DNA of 64,000 nt from Basidiobolus meristosporus CBS 931.73 (Eukaryota; Basidiobolomycota; Basidiobolomycetes; Basidiobolales; Basidiobolaceae). The translations under genes and the position numbers were made by a program. The notes below the pieces were generated by a model. That model was not told where the DNA came from and did no database searches. It saw only the letters and a list, made by a program, of their open reading frames with translations. Numbering within the stretch: the first letter of the stretch is position 1; the number at the start of each line of letters is the position of its first letter. The stretch spans positions 1 through 64,000 of the forward strand of contig MCFE01000043.1 in NCBI GenBank assembly GCA_002104905.1, written 5' to 3'. This document shows positions 11,465-22,594 of this stretch, piece after piece.

Positions 11465-14400
11465 ATGACAGAGGAAAAGGAGAACAAATCCTCTCTCTTT
11501 AAACCACACGCTGACACTGCCCTTGAGCAGTCGCTGTCGGACAACGATGCTAAGGAGGCAGAGAAGCGAATCGGTTTTATGCAATTATTTCGCTACTCCA
11601 CTGGTTTCGACCGGCTTCTCATATTGGTAGCTTCTCTATGCAGCATGGGTTCCGGAGCTACACTACCTTTAATGACAGTTGTTTTCTCCAAACTACTCGG
11701 GGATATCCTAACTTATCAGCCTACAGATGACCCAGTGCTCGTCGCTGAATTCAACTCCAAAGTCAACAAAAACGTCGTTTGGTTCATTGTCCTTGGTGTG
11801 GCGACGTTCGCCCTCTCCTACGGCCAAACCGCTTTGTGGATGATAACGGGAGAACGACAATGCTTGCGCATTCGCCAACTTTACTACGCCGCCATACTTC
11901 GTCAAGAAATTAGCTGGTTTGATTTCATATCCAGCGGAGATCTTACCAGTCGTATCTCTGGGGACGTGACAATAATTCAGGAGGGGATTTCCCAGAAAGT
12001 TGGACTGTTTCTTCAGAATTTCACCACTTTCGTCGGTGGCTTTATCTTGGCGTTTGTGAGAGGGTGGAAGATGGCGCTCGTACTACTTTCTGCTCTCCCT
12101 TTGCTAGCAGGCGTTGGTGCATTGATGACACGCTTCGTGACTCAAAATACGTCTGGTGGGCAAGGCGCATATGCAAGCGCAGGTGGCGTGGCTGATGAAG
12201 TTCTCTCCTCGATCAAAACGGTCTACGCCTTTGGAAGTCAAAAGCGTGAGATACTCCGGTATAACGCTAAGCTAGATCTAGCAGAAAAGGCTGGAGTTAA
12301 GCGCGGTATATTCGAGGGTCTAGGTGTAGGTCTGATGATGATGGTTGTCTTCTTTACATATGCTCTCGGCTTTTGGTATGGCTCGCGCTTGATTGCAGAT
12401 GGCGTTATGAGTTCTGAGGAGGTGTTGAATGTCTTCTTCTCCCTTATTCTTGGCGCAATGTCTCTCGGTACAGCGTCGCCCTATCTTAGCTCTATCAGCT
12501 CTGCCCAAGGTGCCGCTGCCAAAGTTTATGAAATTATCGAGCGCAAATCCAAAATTGACCCCTCCTCAGATGAAGGCATACGCATAGACAGCTCGAATCC
12601 AGAGAAGTCGCTTCAAGGCTACATTGAATTTCGTGATGTCAACTTCACGTACCCCAGTCGACCGGATGTACCTATTCTCAAGAGCTTCAACCTACAAGTC
12701 AAGCCAGGCCAGACTGTTGCTCTGGTGGGTTCCAGCGGCAGTGGAAAGAGTACATGTGTCCAACTGCTGGAGCGCTTCTACGACCCTAACGAAGGGACTG
12801 TAAGCATCGACGGGATCGACATCAAGGAATTCAATGTCAAGGATCTGCGCAGAAACATCGGCCTCGTGGGCCAGGAGCCGGTCCTATTCGGCACAACCAT
12901 CTACGAGAACATTGTGTGGGGAAGCAAGAATGATGGCGAGATCCCCACGCGGGAAGAGGTGGAGCAAGCCAGCAGACTGGCCAATGCCCACGACTTCATC
13001 TCGGCTCTACCCGACAAATACGACACCCTTGTTGGCGAGAAGGGAGCGCTTCTCTCCGGAGGCCAAAAGCAAAGAATCGCCATTGCACGCGCCCTGATCA
13101 AGAACCCCAGGATCCTATTGCTGGACGAGGCCACCAGTGCGTTGGACACCGAGTCGGAGGGGATAGTCCAGGATGCACTGGACAAGGCAGCCCAGGACAG
13201 AACCACCATTGTGATTGCGCATCGTCTATCCACTATCAAAAATGCCGACCTGATTGTTGTCATGCAACATGGCGTAATGGTGGAATCGGGTACTCACAAC
13301 GAGTTGATTGCACAAGAAGGGGTCTATGCTGGTCTTGTGAGAGCACAGGAGCTCAGAAGGTTGGAGGACCAAATGGAACAAAAGGTGGACTCCGATGCCA
13401 TCATTGGTGAAGAGCAGGAGAACGTAGATAGTGACGCCACCGTTCTTGGAGGGAACCAGATCGACCCGGTCACCAAGCTTGCCAGCCGTTTCTCGCAATT
13501 CACTAGTGCCTCCGAGGAGAACAAGGAGCCCGATTCGAAGGAAGAATACTTTTCGTTCGGCCGGGTATTTAAGCTCAATCAACCGGAATGGTATTTGCTG
13601 GTGATTGGAACCATCGGGTCCGCCATCGATGGAGTGATCATGCCAATTTTCTCGGTGATCTTCACATATATCCTAGAGGCGTTTCAAAAAACAGATAAAG
13701 AGGAATTGAAAAAGGATGCGAACTTCTGGGCATTGATGTTCGTGGTCCTTGGTATAGTCTCATTGTTCTCCGGGTTTTCCAAAATCGCAATCTTTGGCAT
13801 CGCTGGGGAGCGTTTAACTCGCCGGCTAAGAAGTCTTAGCTTCGTTGCATATCTCCGCCAGGAAGCAGGATATTTTGATGAGAAGGAAAACGGTACTGGC
13901 GTTCTTACTTCAAAACTATCCACCGAAGCTCAGATGGTCCAGGAGCTGACGGGTAAACTGGCCGGTGTCATCTTACAAGCGCTTGTCGGTCTTCTCACCG
14001 GAGTCATCATTGCATTTGTAAACGGATGGAAGCTGACTCTGGTGGTCTTGGCTTGTGTGCCTGTCCTCATCATCGCCTCGGTTCTGCAAATGAAATCTCT
14101 TATGGGATTCAGTGGAAAAACCAAGAAAGCTTACGAACAAGCTGCGCAGATCGCGTCGGAGAGTGTCCAGAATATGCGAACTGTGGCCTCGCTCGCGCGC
14201 GAAGATACCTTCCAACAGTTGTTTGAAGAACGAAATGCTCCAGCCCATAAGACCGCCGTTCGAGGGGCTGTGGTCTCATCCTTGGGAACTGGTTTCTCCA
14301 ATGGCTCTGTTTACTTGGTTTATGCTCTGACCTTCTGGTACGGGGCGCAGCTTATCAAATCTGGTGAGTATACCGCTGCCAAGATGAACCAGGTCATGTT

Positions 14401-15397
14401 TGCAGTCATCTTCTCTGCGGTTGCCGTTGGCCAAGTCTCCTCGTTTACTGGAAATATTTCCAAGGCCCGCATTGCCGCTAGTGATATTTTGAAATTACTT
14501 AGCCGGGTGCCCAAGATTGATTCCTCACTAGACACCGGGGTAACACCACCAGTCGCCTTCTCCGGCAAGGTTGATGTGGAGCACGCTTATTTCTCATATC
14601 CCACTCGTCCAAAGGTCCCTATCCTTCAAGGCTTCGATCTGTCGGTTCTCGCTGGTAAGAATGTTGCCTTGGTCGGCTCATCCGGTTCAGGTAAATCTAC
14701 GGTTGTGGCCCTGGTGCAACGTTTCTACGATGTTGCCCAGGTACGCCGTAGGGGTAACCAAGACGTGGCACATCGGAGTGCGTACAAGTACAACTCTGTC
14801 AACGTTGAGGATATTGATGTTCGTGATTGGAACCTCAATGAACTCCGCTCCCACATGGCTACTGTTGGCCAAGAGCCGGTCCTGTTCGGGTGTAGCATTG
14901 CCGAGAACATCGCATACGGAATCATCAACAACCTCCAGACGAGAGACGATGGGTCATTAGAGATATCGAGTGAGCTGCAAAGTCGCATAGAGGAGGCAGC
15001 CAGAGCAGCCAACATCCACGACTTTATCGCCAGCCTTCCAGACGGATACAACACCAACGTTGGCCAGAAGGGAACCCAGCTCTCTGGCGGACAGAAGCAG
15101 CGTGTGGCCATTGCTCGGGCGATCATCCGCAACCCCACCTTGCTTCTCTTGGACGAAGCCACCTCAGCCTTGGACTCGGAGAGTGAGAAGGTGGTTCAGG
15201 CGGCCCTGGATAGTGCATCGGAAGGCCGCACCACCATCACCATTGCGCACAGACTGTCGACCATTCAGAACGCCGATGTCATTGTGGTGGTCCAGAAGGG
15301 AACGGTGATCGAGCTGGGTACCCATTCGGAGCTTCTGGCCAAGCGCGGATTCTATCACATGCTTGTGAACAAACAAAGGCTGGAGGAGGTCAACTGA
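11465..15397 (+). CDS. ABCB/MDR-type full-length ABC transporter 1
   Basis: About 1310 residues in TMD-NBD-TMD-NBD order, the P-glycoprotein/Ste6-like multidrug exporter layout. It is expected in a membrane, using ATP to export hydrophobic compounds or peptides; substrate unknown. NBD1 has Walker A GSSGSGKST (about residue 422), signature LSGGQKQR (about 531) and Walker B ILLLDEAT. NBD2 has the same motifs near 1071, 1205 and 1224, so both sites look competent. I chose ATG 11465 because a TATA box lies at 11404 and the paralogue starts at the same point of the alignment. The open frame is continuous, but NBD2 has an insertion after FYD that may be a 48-nt in-frame intron (14741-14788, phase 0). 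Paralogue at 18734. Confidence 0.93.
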   Translation: MTEEKENKSSLFKPHADTALEQSLSDNDAKEAEKRIGFMQLFRYSTGFDRLLILVASLCSMGSGATLPLMTVVFSKLLGDILTYQPTDDPVLVAEFNSKVNKNVVWFIVLGVATFALSYGQTALWMITGERQCLRIRQLYYAAILRQEISWFDFISSGDLTSRISGDVTIIQEGISQKVGLFLQNFTTFVGGFILAFVRGWKMALVLLSALPLLAGVGALMTRFVTQNTSGGQGAYASAGGVADEVLSSIKTVYAFGSQKREILRYNAKLDLAEKAGVKRGIFEGLGVGLMMMVVFFTYALGFWYGSRLIADGVMSSEEVLNVFFSLILGAMSLGTASPYLSSISSAQGAAAKVYEIIERKSKIDPSSDEGIRIDSSNPEKSLQGYIEFRDVNFTYPSRPDVPILKSFNLQVKPGQTVALVGSSGSGKSTCVQLLERFYDPNEGTVSIDGIDIKEFNVKDLRRNIGLVGQEPVLFGTTIYENIVWGSKNDGEIPTREEVEQASRLANAHDFISALPDKYDTLVGEKGALLSGGQKQRIAIARALIKNPRILLLDEATSALDTESEGIVQDALDKAAQDRTTIVIAHRLSTIKNADLIVVMQHGVMVESGTHNELIAQEGVYAGLVRAQELRRLEDQMEQKVDSDAIIGEEQENVDSDATVLGGNQIDPVTKLASRFSQFTSASEENKEPDSKEEYFSFGRVFKLNQPEWYLLVIGTIGSAIDGVIMPIFSVIFTYILEAFQKTDKEELKKDANFWALMFVVLGIVSLFSGFSKIAIFGIAGERLTRRLRSLSFVAYLRQEAGYFDEKENGTGVLTSKLSTEAQMVQELTGKLAGVILQALVGLLTGVIIAFVNGWKLTLVVLACVPVLIIASVLQMKSLMGFSGKTKKAYEQAAQIASESVQNMRTVASLAREDTFQQLFEERNAPAHKTAVRGAVVSSLGTGFSNGSVYLVYALTFWYGAQLIKSGEYTAAKMNQVMFAVIFSAVAVGQVSSFTGNISKARIAASDILKLLSRVPKIDSSLDTGVTPPVAFSGKVDVEHAYFSYPTRPKVPILQGFDLSVLAGKNVALVGSSGSGKSTVVALVQRFYDVAQVRRRGNQDVAHRSAYKYNSVNVEDIDVRDWNLNELRSHMATVGQEPVLFGCSIAENIAYGIINNLQTRDDGSLEISSELQSRIEEAARAANIHDFIASLPDGYNTNVGQKGTQLSGGQKQRVAIARAIIRNPTLLLLDEATSALDSESEKVVQAALDSASEGRTTITIAHRLSTIQNADVIVVVQKGTVIELGTHSELLAKRGFYHMLVNKQRLEEVN

Positions 15398-15911
15398 TTT
15401 TTGTAGGAGTCAATCCAGTTGTTGAAGTGTTGTCATGCCATTGCATAATATCCATTTATCTAATAAACATGATTAAGTGACCACGGAATTTTGGTTTGTG
15501 GGAGCCCCTTGGCGTGCGCATGTGGGGATTCCTGATCTTGGGTCAAGATCAACCTTAATATGGGCTTATTTCCTTCGACATCCGCAGCACTTAACCACGC
15601 GTTCCTGAACTTGGGATTTGTTGATGGAAGCGTGGTAGATTCACCCATTCATTGTTGTTCATCCCCCAAGGCCTATCTGAACGGAATGGAGTTATGAGGC
15701 AATTTTGGATAGCGAGTAATATGTTCATATGAAGCATATATGTACTGCATGCTAAATGAAGTATATATCTACTGCATGCTAAACTTTGTACCGTTATTAG
15801 CCAGATTGCCCTTCTCCACGCTTCATGGGCCCGACCAATCATTTCTTCCAACAGGGCCGGGCCAATCATTTCTTCCAACATGATCCCCGCCAGTCCTACT
15901 TAGGGAGCCAA
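15398..15911. other. 3' flank of ABC transporter 1 with two short tandem repeats
   Basis: AATAAA near 15461 may be the polyadenylation signal. Two 27-bp direct duplications follow, at 15731-15784 and 15827-15880. Confidence 0.5.
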
Positions 15912-16117
15912 TGTTGGATTCGATTTGGCCATGTCGTATATCCTGTTCTGTGAGGAATTGATTGATTAATTAAATCCCCGTCTAATTAATCTTGTTTGTC
16001 TTAGTGATCTTTGTATCTGTTCATCAATAAAGTGCAAGCTTCTAAATATCCTTCATACTCTAGAAGCTCCTTTCTCCTACACATCCTATCTGATGTGCAA
16101 TTGTCGTGAATCCAACA
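15912..16117. repeat. solo LTR-like element (206 bp)
   Basis: It starts TGTTGGATTC and ends GAATCCAACA, a perfect 10-bp terminal inverted repeat with TG..CA ends, and contains an AATAAA-type signal near 16026. Size and termini fit a solo LTR of a Ty1/copia-type element. It differs from the 350-bp LTR family found elsewhere in the window. I see no clear 5-bp target duplication. Confidence 0.65.
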
Positions 16118-16488
16118 TAAATTTGTGATCCCTTTGTAGGCTCCTGTTCGGGCTGGTATATAGAGTATAACACGAGGAATTGGGGACTTATGTAAAACCA
16201 GTCTAAAAATACTTATTGTAAGTATCTAAATATACATTGGCTAAGAATGCCGTTAGGATTTAATGCAAATATGATAGATACTTGCGGGAAACTAGGTTTT
16301 GGTATTCCAAGGGCACTGATAGCACTTGCTTGAACACCGTCACAATGATGCTTAAGAGTTGGGTAATATGGAAGTACTACTGCTGAATTAGTGCTCGAAA
16401 TAGATTTCCCAACTTACTTTTAACATTGGTTGTGTTTAGGGGGAAATTTTATTTATTGTCGTTAAGGATGCCAAAGCTTCTGCTTAAT

Positions 16489-16573
16489 CAGGATTCTCCA
16501 AGATTTGTAGGTAATGGTCTGAATGACTAAGTTTGGTGAATATTTAGGTGTAATTACAAAATTTACAATACAA
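16489..16573 (-). repeat. LTR fragment of the 350-bp copia family
   Basis: About 85 bp match the terminal part of the antisense LTR at 62815-63165 ('ctaggatttg...gatctaagtgactaagttaggtg' region). The rest of the LTR is not detectable. Confidence 0.6.
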
Positions 16574-18688
16574 AAATTTTTCTCTCTGTAAAGTCACAAG
16601 AAGTATCAAACGTATATATGAGCTATAAGAGTAGCACAAAACTTGCTGAGGCCTTCATTAGGTTGAGCCACATCACTCATGCCTATGGGGGAACTTGGTA
16701 AACAAGATATCAATCTGTCTTCTGAGAGGTCCGATCAAGTGATCATGACAAGCTCTAGAACCCACTATATCAAGGAGTGCCCAAGGATCACACAAGCAAA
16801 GTGCAATGTAAATAACGCTTATGTTGGGAGTAGGATAATTGTATTTTGAAGATCTACATTCTTAAAGAGCATCCAACTAAGCATGTAAGCTGGTTGTCAT
16901 GCTTCCCTTGGGCATAGAATATTACTCACTTATAGTTACGCCTAATGTGGAGCAACTTCACTCAGCTGAGCTGAGATATACTAGCAGTCTCCAGCTTCCA
17001 ATGTGGCTTGGTCTCAAAGTTAGTACCATGCCTAAAGCTTGCCATTGACTCTTTGATAAGCCATGCAGATTCTTTCCTACAATACTTGATAATATAGTGC
17101 TATTACAGAGTGCAAACAGAATGTAAGCCATAGTTTGTATATTACCTGCAACTCTCTGGAAGCAGGTTGCTTTTCTTCAATCCCAATATAGCTCTGTACA
17201 CAACTTATAAACAAAAATAATATGCCATAAGGAACCACCTATTATTTACCCAGGGCAGTTTAATAATCGACAATGCAAAGTAATTCAAGTACATTTACTA
17301 TGTAAGAGTAAACGAAACTCTTGATTTATGTTACTGAAGAACACTATGCTTTAATAATATTTTGTTCCCCTTGTAGTTGGAAGCTAGCTGCAAATTCTGC
17401 TATTTCTAGACAAACCCAGTAGCAAGATTATACAATGTACTATATACAACATGGCAGGCACCCAGCACACGAGGACTCTCAGATGCCCAAGTGACCCAAA
17501 GCTTTATGCATTACCTATTGTTTCATTTGTTTGTATGCTCAACATTATTCCAAACCCAGGCTTTAGAAAAGCACAAATACCACTGCCATACTCAATAAGT
17601 TGTTCAGTAGGTAATACAGATCTGAACAGTACTCCCAGCCACTTCTGGCATCTCAGAATTTCCAATGATACCAGGCATCTGATATGCATAGAATTGCAAA
17701 GTTGTTCAAATTACTCTTAGCTTCTCAAATATGCCTCACATTGTGCTATTGGTATAGCTAATAGACTGCAACCTCAACTACTACTAATGCCAAGCCTCCT
17801 CTGCTATTGTGGGTGATTTTGGGCTCTGTTAACATATACTACCTCATACTTTTGTTGCTGCTACTTCCATATGTTGAGATCTCATACCTAGCCAATATCT
17901 CGGACAGCAATGTAGGCCTAAATTTAGATGCACCAGCCAGTGGAAATACATATACACAAAAAACCCCACAACGCTGAAGAATAGTGGTCACGAGTGGGGT
18001 CATGGGAAAAGAAATCACCGGTCAACAGAAGGATGGGCCCGGTTGTACATATTCGATCACACAAGCATCAACTGATAATGTTGACATGGTGCATGGTTAT
18101 ATGAAGTATAGCTTGCATGAACACCACAGTGGTCTAACAGTAGCAATCAACCATCCGGTTGCTTGGAGTTCAACTGCATCACAATATGAGCAGCGGGCAA
18201 GATGCATTAGACCACGGATCAACATCTGAGTACTCGCTCCCATAGTCCAGTGCAGTGGTTCCTTGGAGTAAGCAGATACCCCGCGAAGGAAGGTGACTAT
18301 AGTGAAGAAATAGTTGGTGATCAGCATAATGGGATCAGGGAGTTGAAGGGGCACACCTCCGCAAGTCGGCAGAGAGTGGACAAGGTTTGACGATGCCTCC
18401 AACAGGCACTCTCTCTTACCGTCGGAACAATGAGTAGCCATGCTCAGCAAGCAGACCAGAACAATCCATGCAAGTCAAGATTGTCTTTAGCTATAATGCA
18501 TGCACCTCATTGGATATTGTCAGTTCAAGCAAATAATTGGCGTGTCTGTTGTGCGGATCGTTCTACTCACGGTTCACAAGATACTGGTGGGGTTTCGACG
18601 ATGATGATGAAACCATGGATCATTGATGATCTAGCTGCATCCCATGTTTCTGGCCATCAACACCCAGTGCATGAGTGCTAGCAGCGGA
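16574..18688. mobile_element. probable decayed copia interior, then intergenic
   Basis: Directly after the LTR fragment, the minus strand near 16680-16740 holds 'QIDILFTKF.HRHE', resembling the end of copia RNase H ('QIADIFTKPL'). The remaining minus-strand translation is riddled with stops. From about 17.8 kb to the TATA box of ABC transporter 2 I see no supported gene. Confidence 0.35.
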
Positions 18689-18696
18689 TATAAAAG
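18689..18696 (+). promoter_or_regulatory. TATA box of ABC transporter 2
   Basis: TATAAAAG 38-45 bp upstream of ATG 18734. It lies downstream of an in-frame ATG at 18644, arguing for the later start. Confidence 0.55.
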
Positions 18697-18733
18697 AAGG
18701 GTTTCAGCAACCGCCGTCCATTTCCCCTACACG

Positions 18734-21700
18734 ATGTCAGAGCCGAACAAACCACAAACGACCTCTGTCCCGAAGCCGGACATCAAATATACCAGCGTAG
18801 AGATCGCGAAGACGACTGAGGAGGCCGGGGGAAAGGGCAACCATGTCAGCCTGTTCCAACTATTTCGGTACTCGACCATCACCGACCGACTGCTCATCCT
18901 ACTCGCGGTGTTATGCAGCGTCGTCCACGGGGCCATCCTTCCCGTGTTGACGCTGGTTTTCTCGGACCTCACCCAAGTCATGATGTTCTTCCAGCCATCC
19001 CAGATGGACAGATACACGTCGCTCGTCCGCCAGAGCGTGCTCGCCCTGCTCTTCCTGGCCTTGGCAAAGTTCGGCATCTCCTATTTCCAAACCGCGCTGT
19101 GGACGATCACCGGCGAGCGGCAATGCGCAAGGATTCGAGCGCGGTATTACGCGGCCATTCTACGCCAAGAAATCAGCTGGTATGATTTCATGTCCAACAG
19201 GGACCTTACCAGTCGGATCTCGGGCGACGTCCACATCATCCAGGAGGGGATTTCGCTGAAGGCCGGCCTCCTTCTCCAGACCCTCTCCACTTTTTTCGGC
19301 GGCCTGATCCTGGCTTTTGTGCGAGGCTGGAAGATGTCCTTGGTTCTGATCTCCGCTCTCCCGCTGCTGGTGCTCGTGAGCACGATGAAGGCGCACTTCG
19401 TGGCCCAGCGTACCGCCAGTGGACAGGATGCCTATGCGAGGGCCGGGGGTGTGGCTGAGGAGGTCCTCTCTTCCATCAAGACCGTCCACGCGCTTGGGAG
19501 TCAAAAGCGGGAGATCCTTCGCTACAACTTGAAGCTTGGCTTGGTGGAGAAGGCAGGGATCAGGCGCGGGATTTTCGACGGCCTTGGGGTAGGCCTGATG
19601 ATGATGGTGCTCCTGTTGACATACGCCCTCAGCTTCTGGTATGGCTCCCGCCTGGTCTTGGCCGGAACCATGCAGCCAGGCCAGGTGATGAGCGTCTTCC
19701 TCGCCATCATCCTCGGTGTCCTGCCTATCGGTACAGCATCGCCACATATCAGTGCCATCAGCTCTGCCCAAGGCGCCGCTGCCAAGGTATATGAGATTAT
19801 CGAGCGCGAGTCCAAGATTGACCCTACTTCCAAAGAAGGAAGACGCATAGGCGGCTCAGGCTCGGAGAAGTCGCTGCAAGGATACATCGAATTCCGTAAT
19901 GTCGACTTCGCCTACCCTAGTCGACCGGGTGTTCCTATTCTAAACAACTTCAATCTGTATATCAGACCAGGCCAGACTGTTGCTCTGGTGGGTTCCAGCG
20001 GCAGTGGAAAGAGTACCTGCATCCAATTGCTGGAGCGCTTCTACGACCCTGCCGAGGGGACTATCCGCATCGACGGGATCGACATCAAGGAATTCAATGT
20101 CAAGGATCTGCGCAGAAACATCGGCCTCGTGGGCCAGGAGCCGGTCCTATTCGGCACAACCATCTACGAGAACATTGTGTGGGGAAGCAAGAATGATGAG
20201 ATCCCCACGCGGGAAGAGGTGGAGCAAGCCAGCAGACTGGCCAATGCCCATGACTTCATCTCGGCCCTTCCCAACAAATACGACACCCTTGTTGGCGAGA
20301 AGGGAGCACTCCTCTCTGGAGGCCAAAAGCAAAGGATCGCCATTGCGCGCGCCCTAATCAAGAACCCCAGGATCCTATTGCTGGACGAGGCCACCAGTGC
20401 GTTGGACACCGAGTCGGAGGGGATAGTCCAGGATGCGCTGGACAAGGCGGCCGAGGACAGAACCACCATTGTGGTTGCGCATCGTCTATCGACCGTCAAA
20501 AATGCCGACCTGATTGTTGTTATGCAACAGGGCGTAGCGGTGGAATCCGGCACACATGGCGAGCTGATTGCGAAAGGAGGAGTCTACGCTGGCCTCGTGA
20601 GGGCACAGGAACTCAGAAAGCTAGAGGACCAAATACCACAGGAGAGAAACACGGGGGTTGGGGATGACGCTATTCCTAGGGAGAAGGTGGGGCATGTGGA
20701 TACCAAAAATGCGAATCAGCCAGTGCAGGAAGCAGCAGCATCGGAGGCTCAAGGCCGGCTATCGTTTGGATATTTCCTCAAGCTCAACCGACCCGAGTGG
20801 TACCTACTGCTGTTGGGAACTGTGGGGTCTGCGATAGATGGCATGGTGTCGCCTCTTTTCTCGGTGATTTTCTCGTACCTGGTGAAAGCGCTCTCGGAAA
20901 ACGGGCCCCAGCTGAAAAACGACTCCAACTTCTGGTCGCTGCTGCTGGTAATCCTCGCGGTGATCTCGCTATTCTCAGGCTTCGCCAAGATCGCAGCCTT
21001 CGCCATAGCTGGGGAACGACTGACTCGACGTTTGCGAAGTCTGAGCTTTGCTGCGTATCTTCGGCAGGAGGTGGCGTTCTTCGATGACCGGAGAAACTGC
21101 ACTGGAATCCTCAACACGAAACTATCCACCGAGGCACGGACGGTACAAGAATTGACTGGCAGACTTGCGGGGACTATCATGCAAGCGATCTTTGGCCTTG
21201 TCACCGGAATGGTCATTGCCTTTACGACCGGCTGGAAACTGACTCTTGTTGTCCTAGCGTGTGTCCCCGTGCTGATCCTGGTCGCCGTGCTCCAGGCCAA
21301 ATGCCTGGCAGGGTTCAACAAGAAAACCAAGAACGCCTACGAGGAAGGGGCACAGATCGCATCCGAAGGTGTACGGAACATGCGAACCTTGGCCTCGCTC
21401 GCGCGGGAGGAGACGTTTTACCGGATTTTCGAGGGGCGGAATTCTCTGGCCCACAAGATCGCCGTAAGGGGAGCCTTGGTCTCATCCCTGGCTACCGCCT
21501 TCTCCAATGGCACCTTATTTTTGGTGTATGCACTGGCTTTCTGGTATGGTTCCCAGCTTGTCAAGGCTTCGGAGTATGATGTTCAGATGTTGATGCAGGT
21601 CGTATTTGCCGTCGTTCTCTCGGCAACGTCTGTGGGGGAAGCATCATCATACATTGGTAATGTTTCTCAGGCGTACGTCGCTGCCAACGATATCTTGAAG

Positions 21701-22594
21701 CTACTCAACCGAACCCCCAAGATCGATTCTTCTTCCAGCGCCGGAGCAACTTGCCCGTCAGGCTATTCCGGAAAAGTGGATATCGAGCACGCTTATTTTG
21801 AATACCCCACTCGTGCAGATGTTCCCATTCTGCAAGGCTTCGATTTGTCTGTCTTGGCTGGCAAAAACGTCGCCTTGGTGGGTTCCTCCGGTTCTGGTAA
21901 ATCAACGGTGGTTGCCTTGGTGCAACGCTTCTACGACGTAACTACGACGAGGAATCTGAACCAGATTCATGGGTGCACACATAAGTCCAACTCTGTCAAC
22001 GTTGAAGATATTGATGTTCGTGATTGGAACCTCAATGAACTCCGCTCCCACATGGCTACTGTTGGCCAAGAGCCGGTCCTGTTCGGGTGTAGCATTGCCG
22101 AGAACATCGCATACGGAATCATCAACAACCTCCAGACGAGAGACGATGGGTCATTAGAGATATCGAGTGAGCTGCAAAGTCGCATAGAGGAGGCAGCCAG
22201 AGCAGCCAACATCCACGACTTTATCGCCAGCCTTCCAGACGGATACAACACCAACGTTGGCCAGAAGGGAGCCCAGCTCTCTGGCGGACAGAAGCAGCGT
22301 GTGGCCATTGCTCGGGCGATCATCCGCAACCCCACCTTGCTTCTCTTGGACGAAGCCACCTCAGCCTTGGACTCGGAGAGTGAGAAGGTGGTTCAGGCGG
22401 CCCTGGATAGTGCATCGGAAGGCCGCACCACCATCACCATTGCGCACAGACTGTCGACCATTCAGAACGCCGATGTCATTGTGGTGGTCCAGAAGGGAAC
22501 GGTGATCGAGCTGGGTACCCATTCGGAGCTTCTGGCCAAGCGCGGATTCTATCACATGCTTGTGAACAAACAAAGGCTGGAGGAGGTTAACTGA
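18734..22594 (+). CDS. ABCB/MDR-type full-length ABC transporter 2
   Basis: About 1286 residues with the same TMD-NBD-TMD-NBD order as the 11465 gene, and the same Walker A (GSSGSGKST), LSGGQKQR and DEAT motifs in both halves. The membrane domains differ clearly at DNA level and look more GC-rich. NBD1 (about 19970-20560) is close to copy 1. The last 600 bp (21988-22592) are almost identical to 14791-15395, with only a few differences seen by eye. NBD2 also has an insertion after FYD that could be a 48-nt phase-0 intron (21938-21985, GTAACT donor, ATAAG acceptor). Likely a drug or metabolite exporter; substrate unknown. Confidence 0.93.
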   Translation: MSEPNKPQTTSVPKPDIKYTSVEIAKTTEEAGGKGNHVSLFQLFRYSTITDRLLILLAVLCSVVHGAILPVLTLVFSDLTQVMMFFQPSQMDRYTSLVRQSVLALLFLALAKFGISYFQTALWTITGERQCARIRARYYAAILRQEISWYDFMSNRDLTSRISGDVHIIQEGISLKAGLLLQTLSTFFGGLILAFVRGWKMSLVLISALPLLVLVSTMKAHFVAQRTASGQDAYARAGGVAEEVLSSIKTVHALGSQKREILRYNLKLGLVEKAGIRRGIFDGLGVGLMMMVLLLTYALSFWYGSRLVLAGTMQPGQVMSVFLAIILGVLPIGTASPHISAISSAQGAAAKVYEIIERESKIDPTSKEGRRIGGSGSEKSLQGYIEFRNVDFAYPSRPGVPILNNFNLYIRPGQTVALVGSSGSGKSTCIQLLERFYDPAEGTIRIDGIDIKEFNVKDLRRNIGLVGQEPVLFGTTIYENIVWGSKNDEIPTREEVEQASRLANAHDFISALPNKYDTLVGEKGALLSGGQKQRIAIARALIKNPRILLLDEATSALDTESEGIVQDALDKAAEDRTTIVVAHRLSTVKNADLIVVMQQGVAVESGTHGELIAKGGVYAGLVRAQELRKLEDQIPQERNTGVGDDAIPREKVGHVDTKNANQPVQEAAASEAQGRLSFGYFLKLNRPEWYLLLLGTVGSAIDGMVSPLFSVIFSYLVKALSENGPQLKNDSNFWSLLLVILAVISLFSGFAKIAAFAIAGERLTRRLRSLSFAAYLRQEVAFFDDRRNCTGILNTKLSTEARTVQELTGRLAGTIMQAIFGLVTGMVIAFTTGWKLTLVVLACVPVLILVAVLQAKCLAGFNKKTKNAYEEGAQIASEGVRNMRTLASLAREETFYRIFEGRNSLAHKIAVRGALVSSLATAFSNGTLFLVYALAFWYGSQLVKASEYDVQMLMQVVFAVVLSATSVGEASSYIGNVSQAYVAANDILKLLNRTPKIDSSSSAGATCPSGYSGKVDIEHAYFEYPTRADVPILQGFDLSVLAGKNVALVGSSGSGKSTVVALVQRFYDVTTTRNLNQIHGCTHKSNSVNVEDIDVRDWNLNELRSHMATVGQEPVLFGCSIAENIAYGIINNLQTRDDGSLEISSELQSRIEEAARAANIHDFIASLPDGYNTNVGQKGAQLSGGQKQRVAIARAIIRNPTLLLLDEATSALDSESEKVVQAALDSASEGRTTITIAHRLSTIQNADVIVVVQKGTVIELGTHSELLAKRGFYHMLVNKQRLEEVN

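Noticed and set aside
15731-15880. Tandem duplications as a CRISPR array
   Set aside because: Only two adjacent copies of each 27-bp unit without spacers, in a eukaryotic genome.
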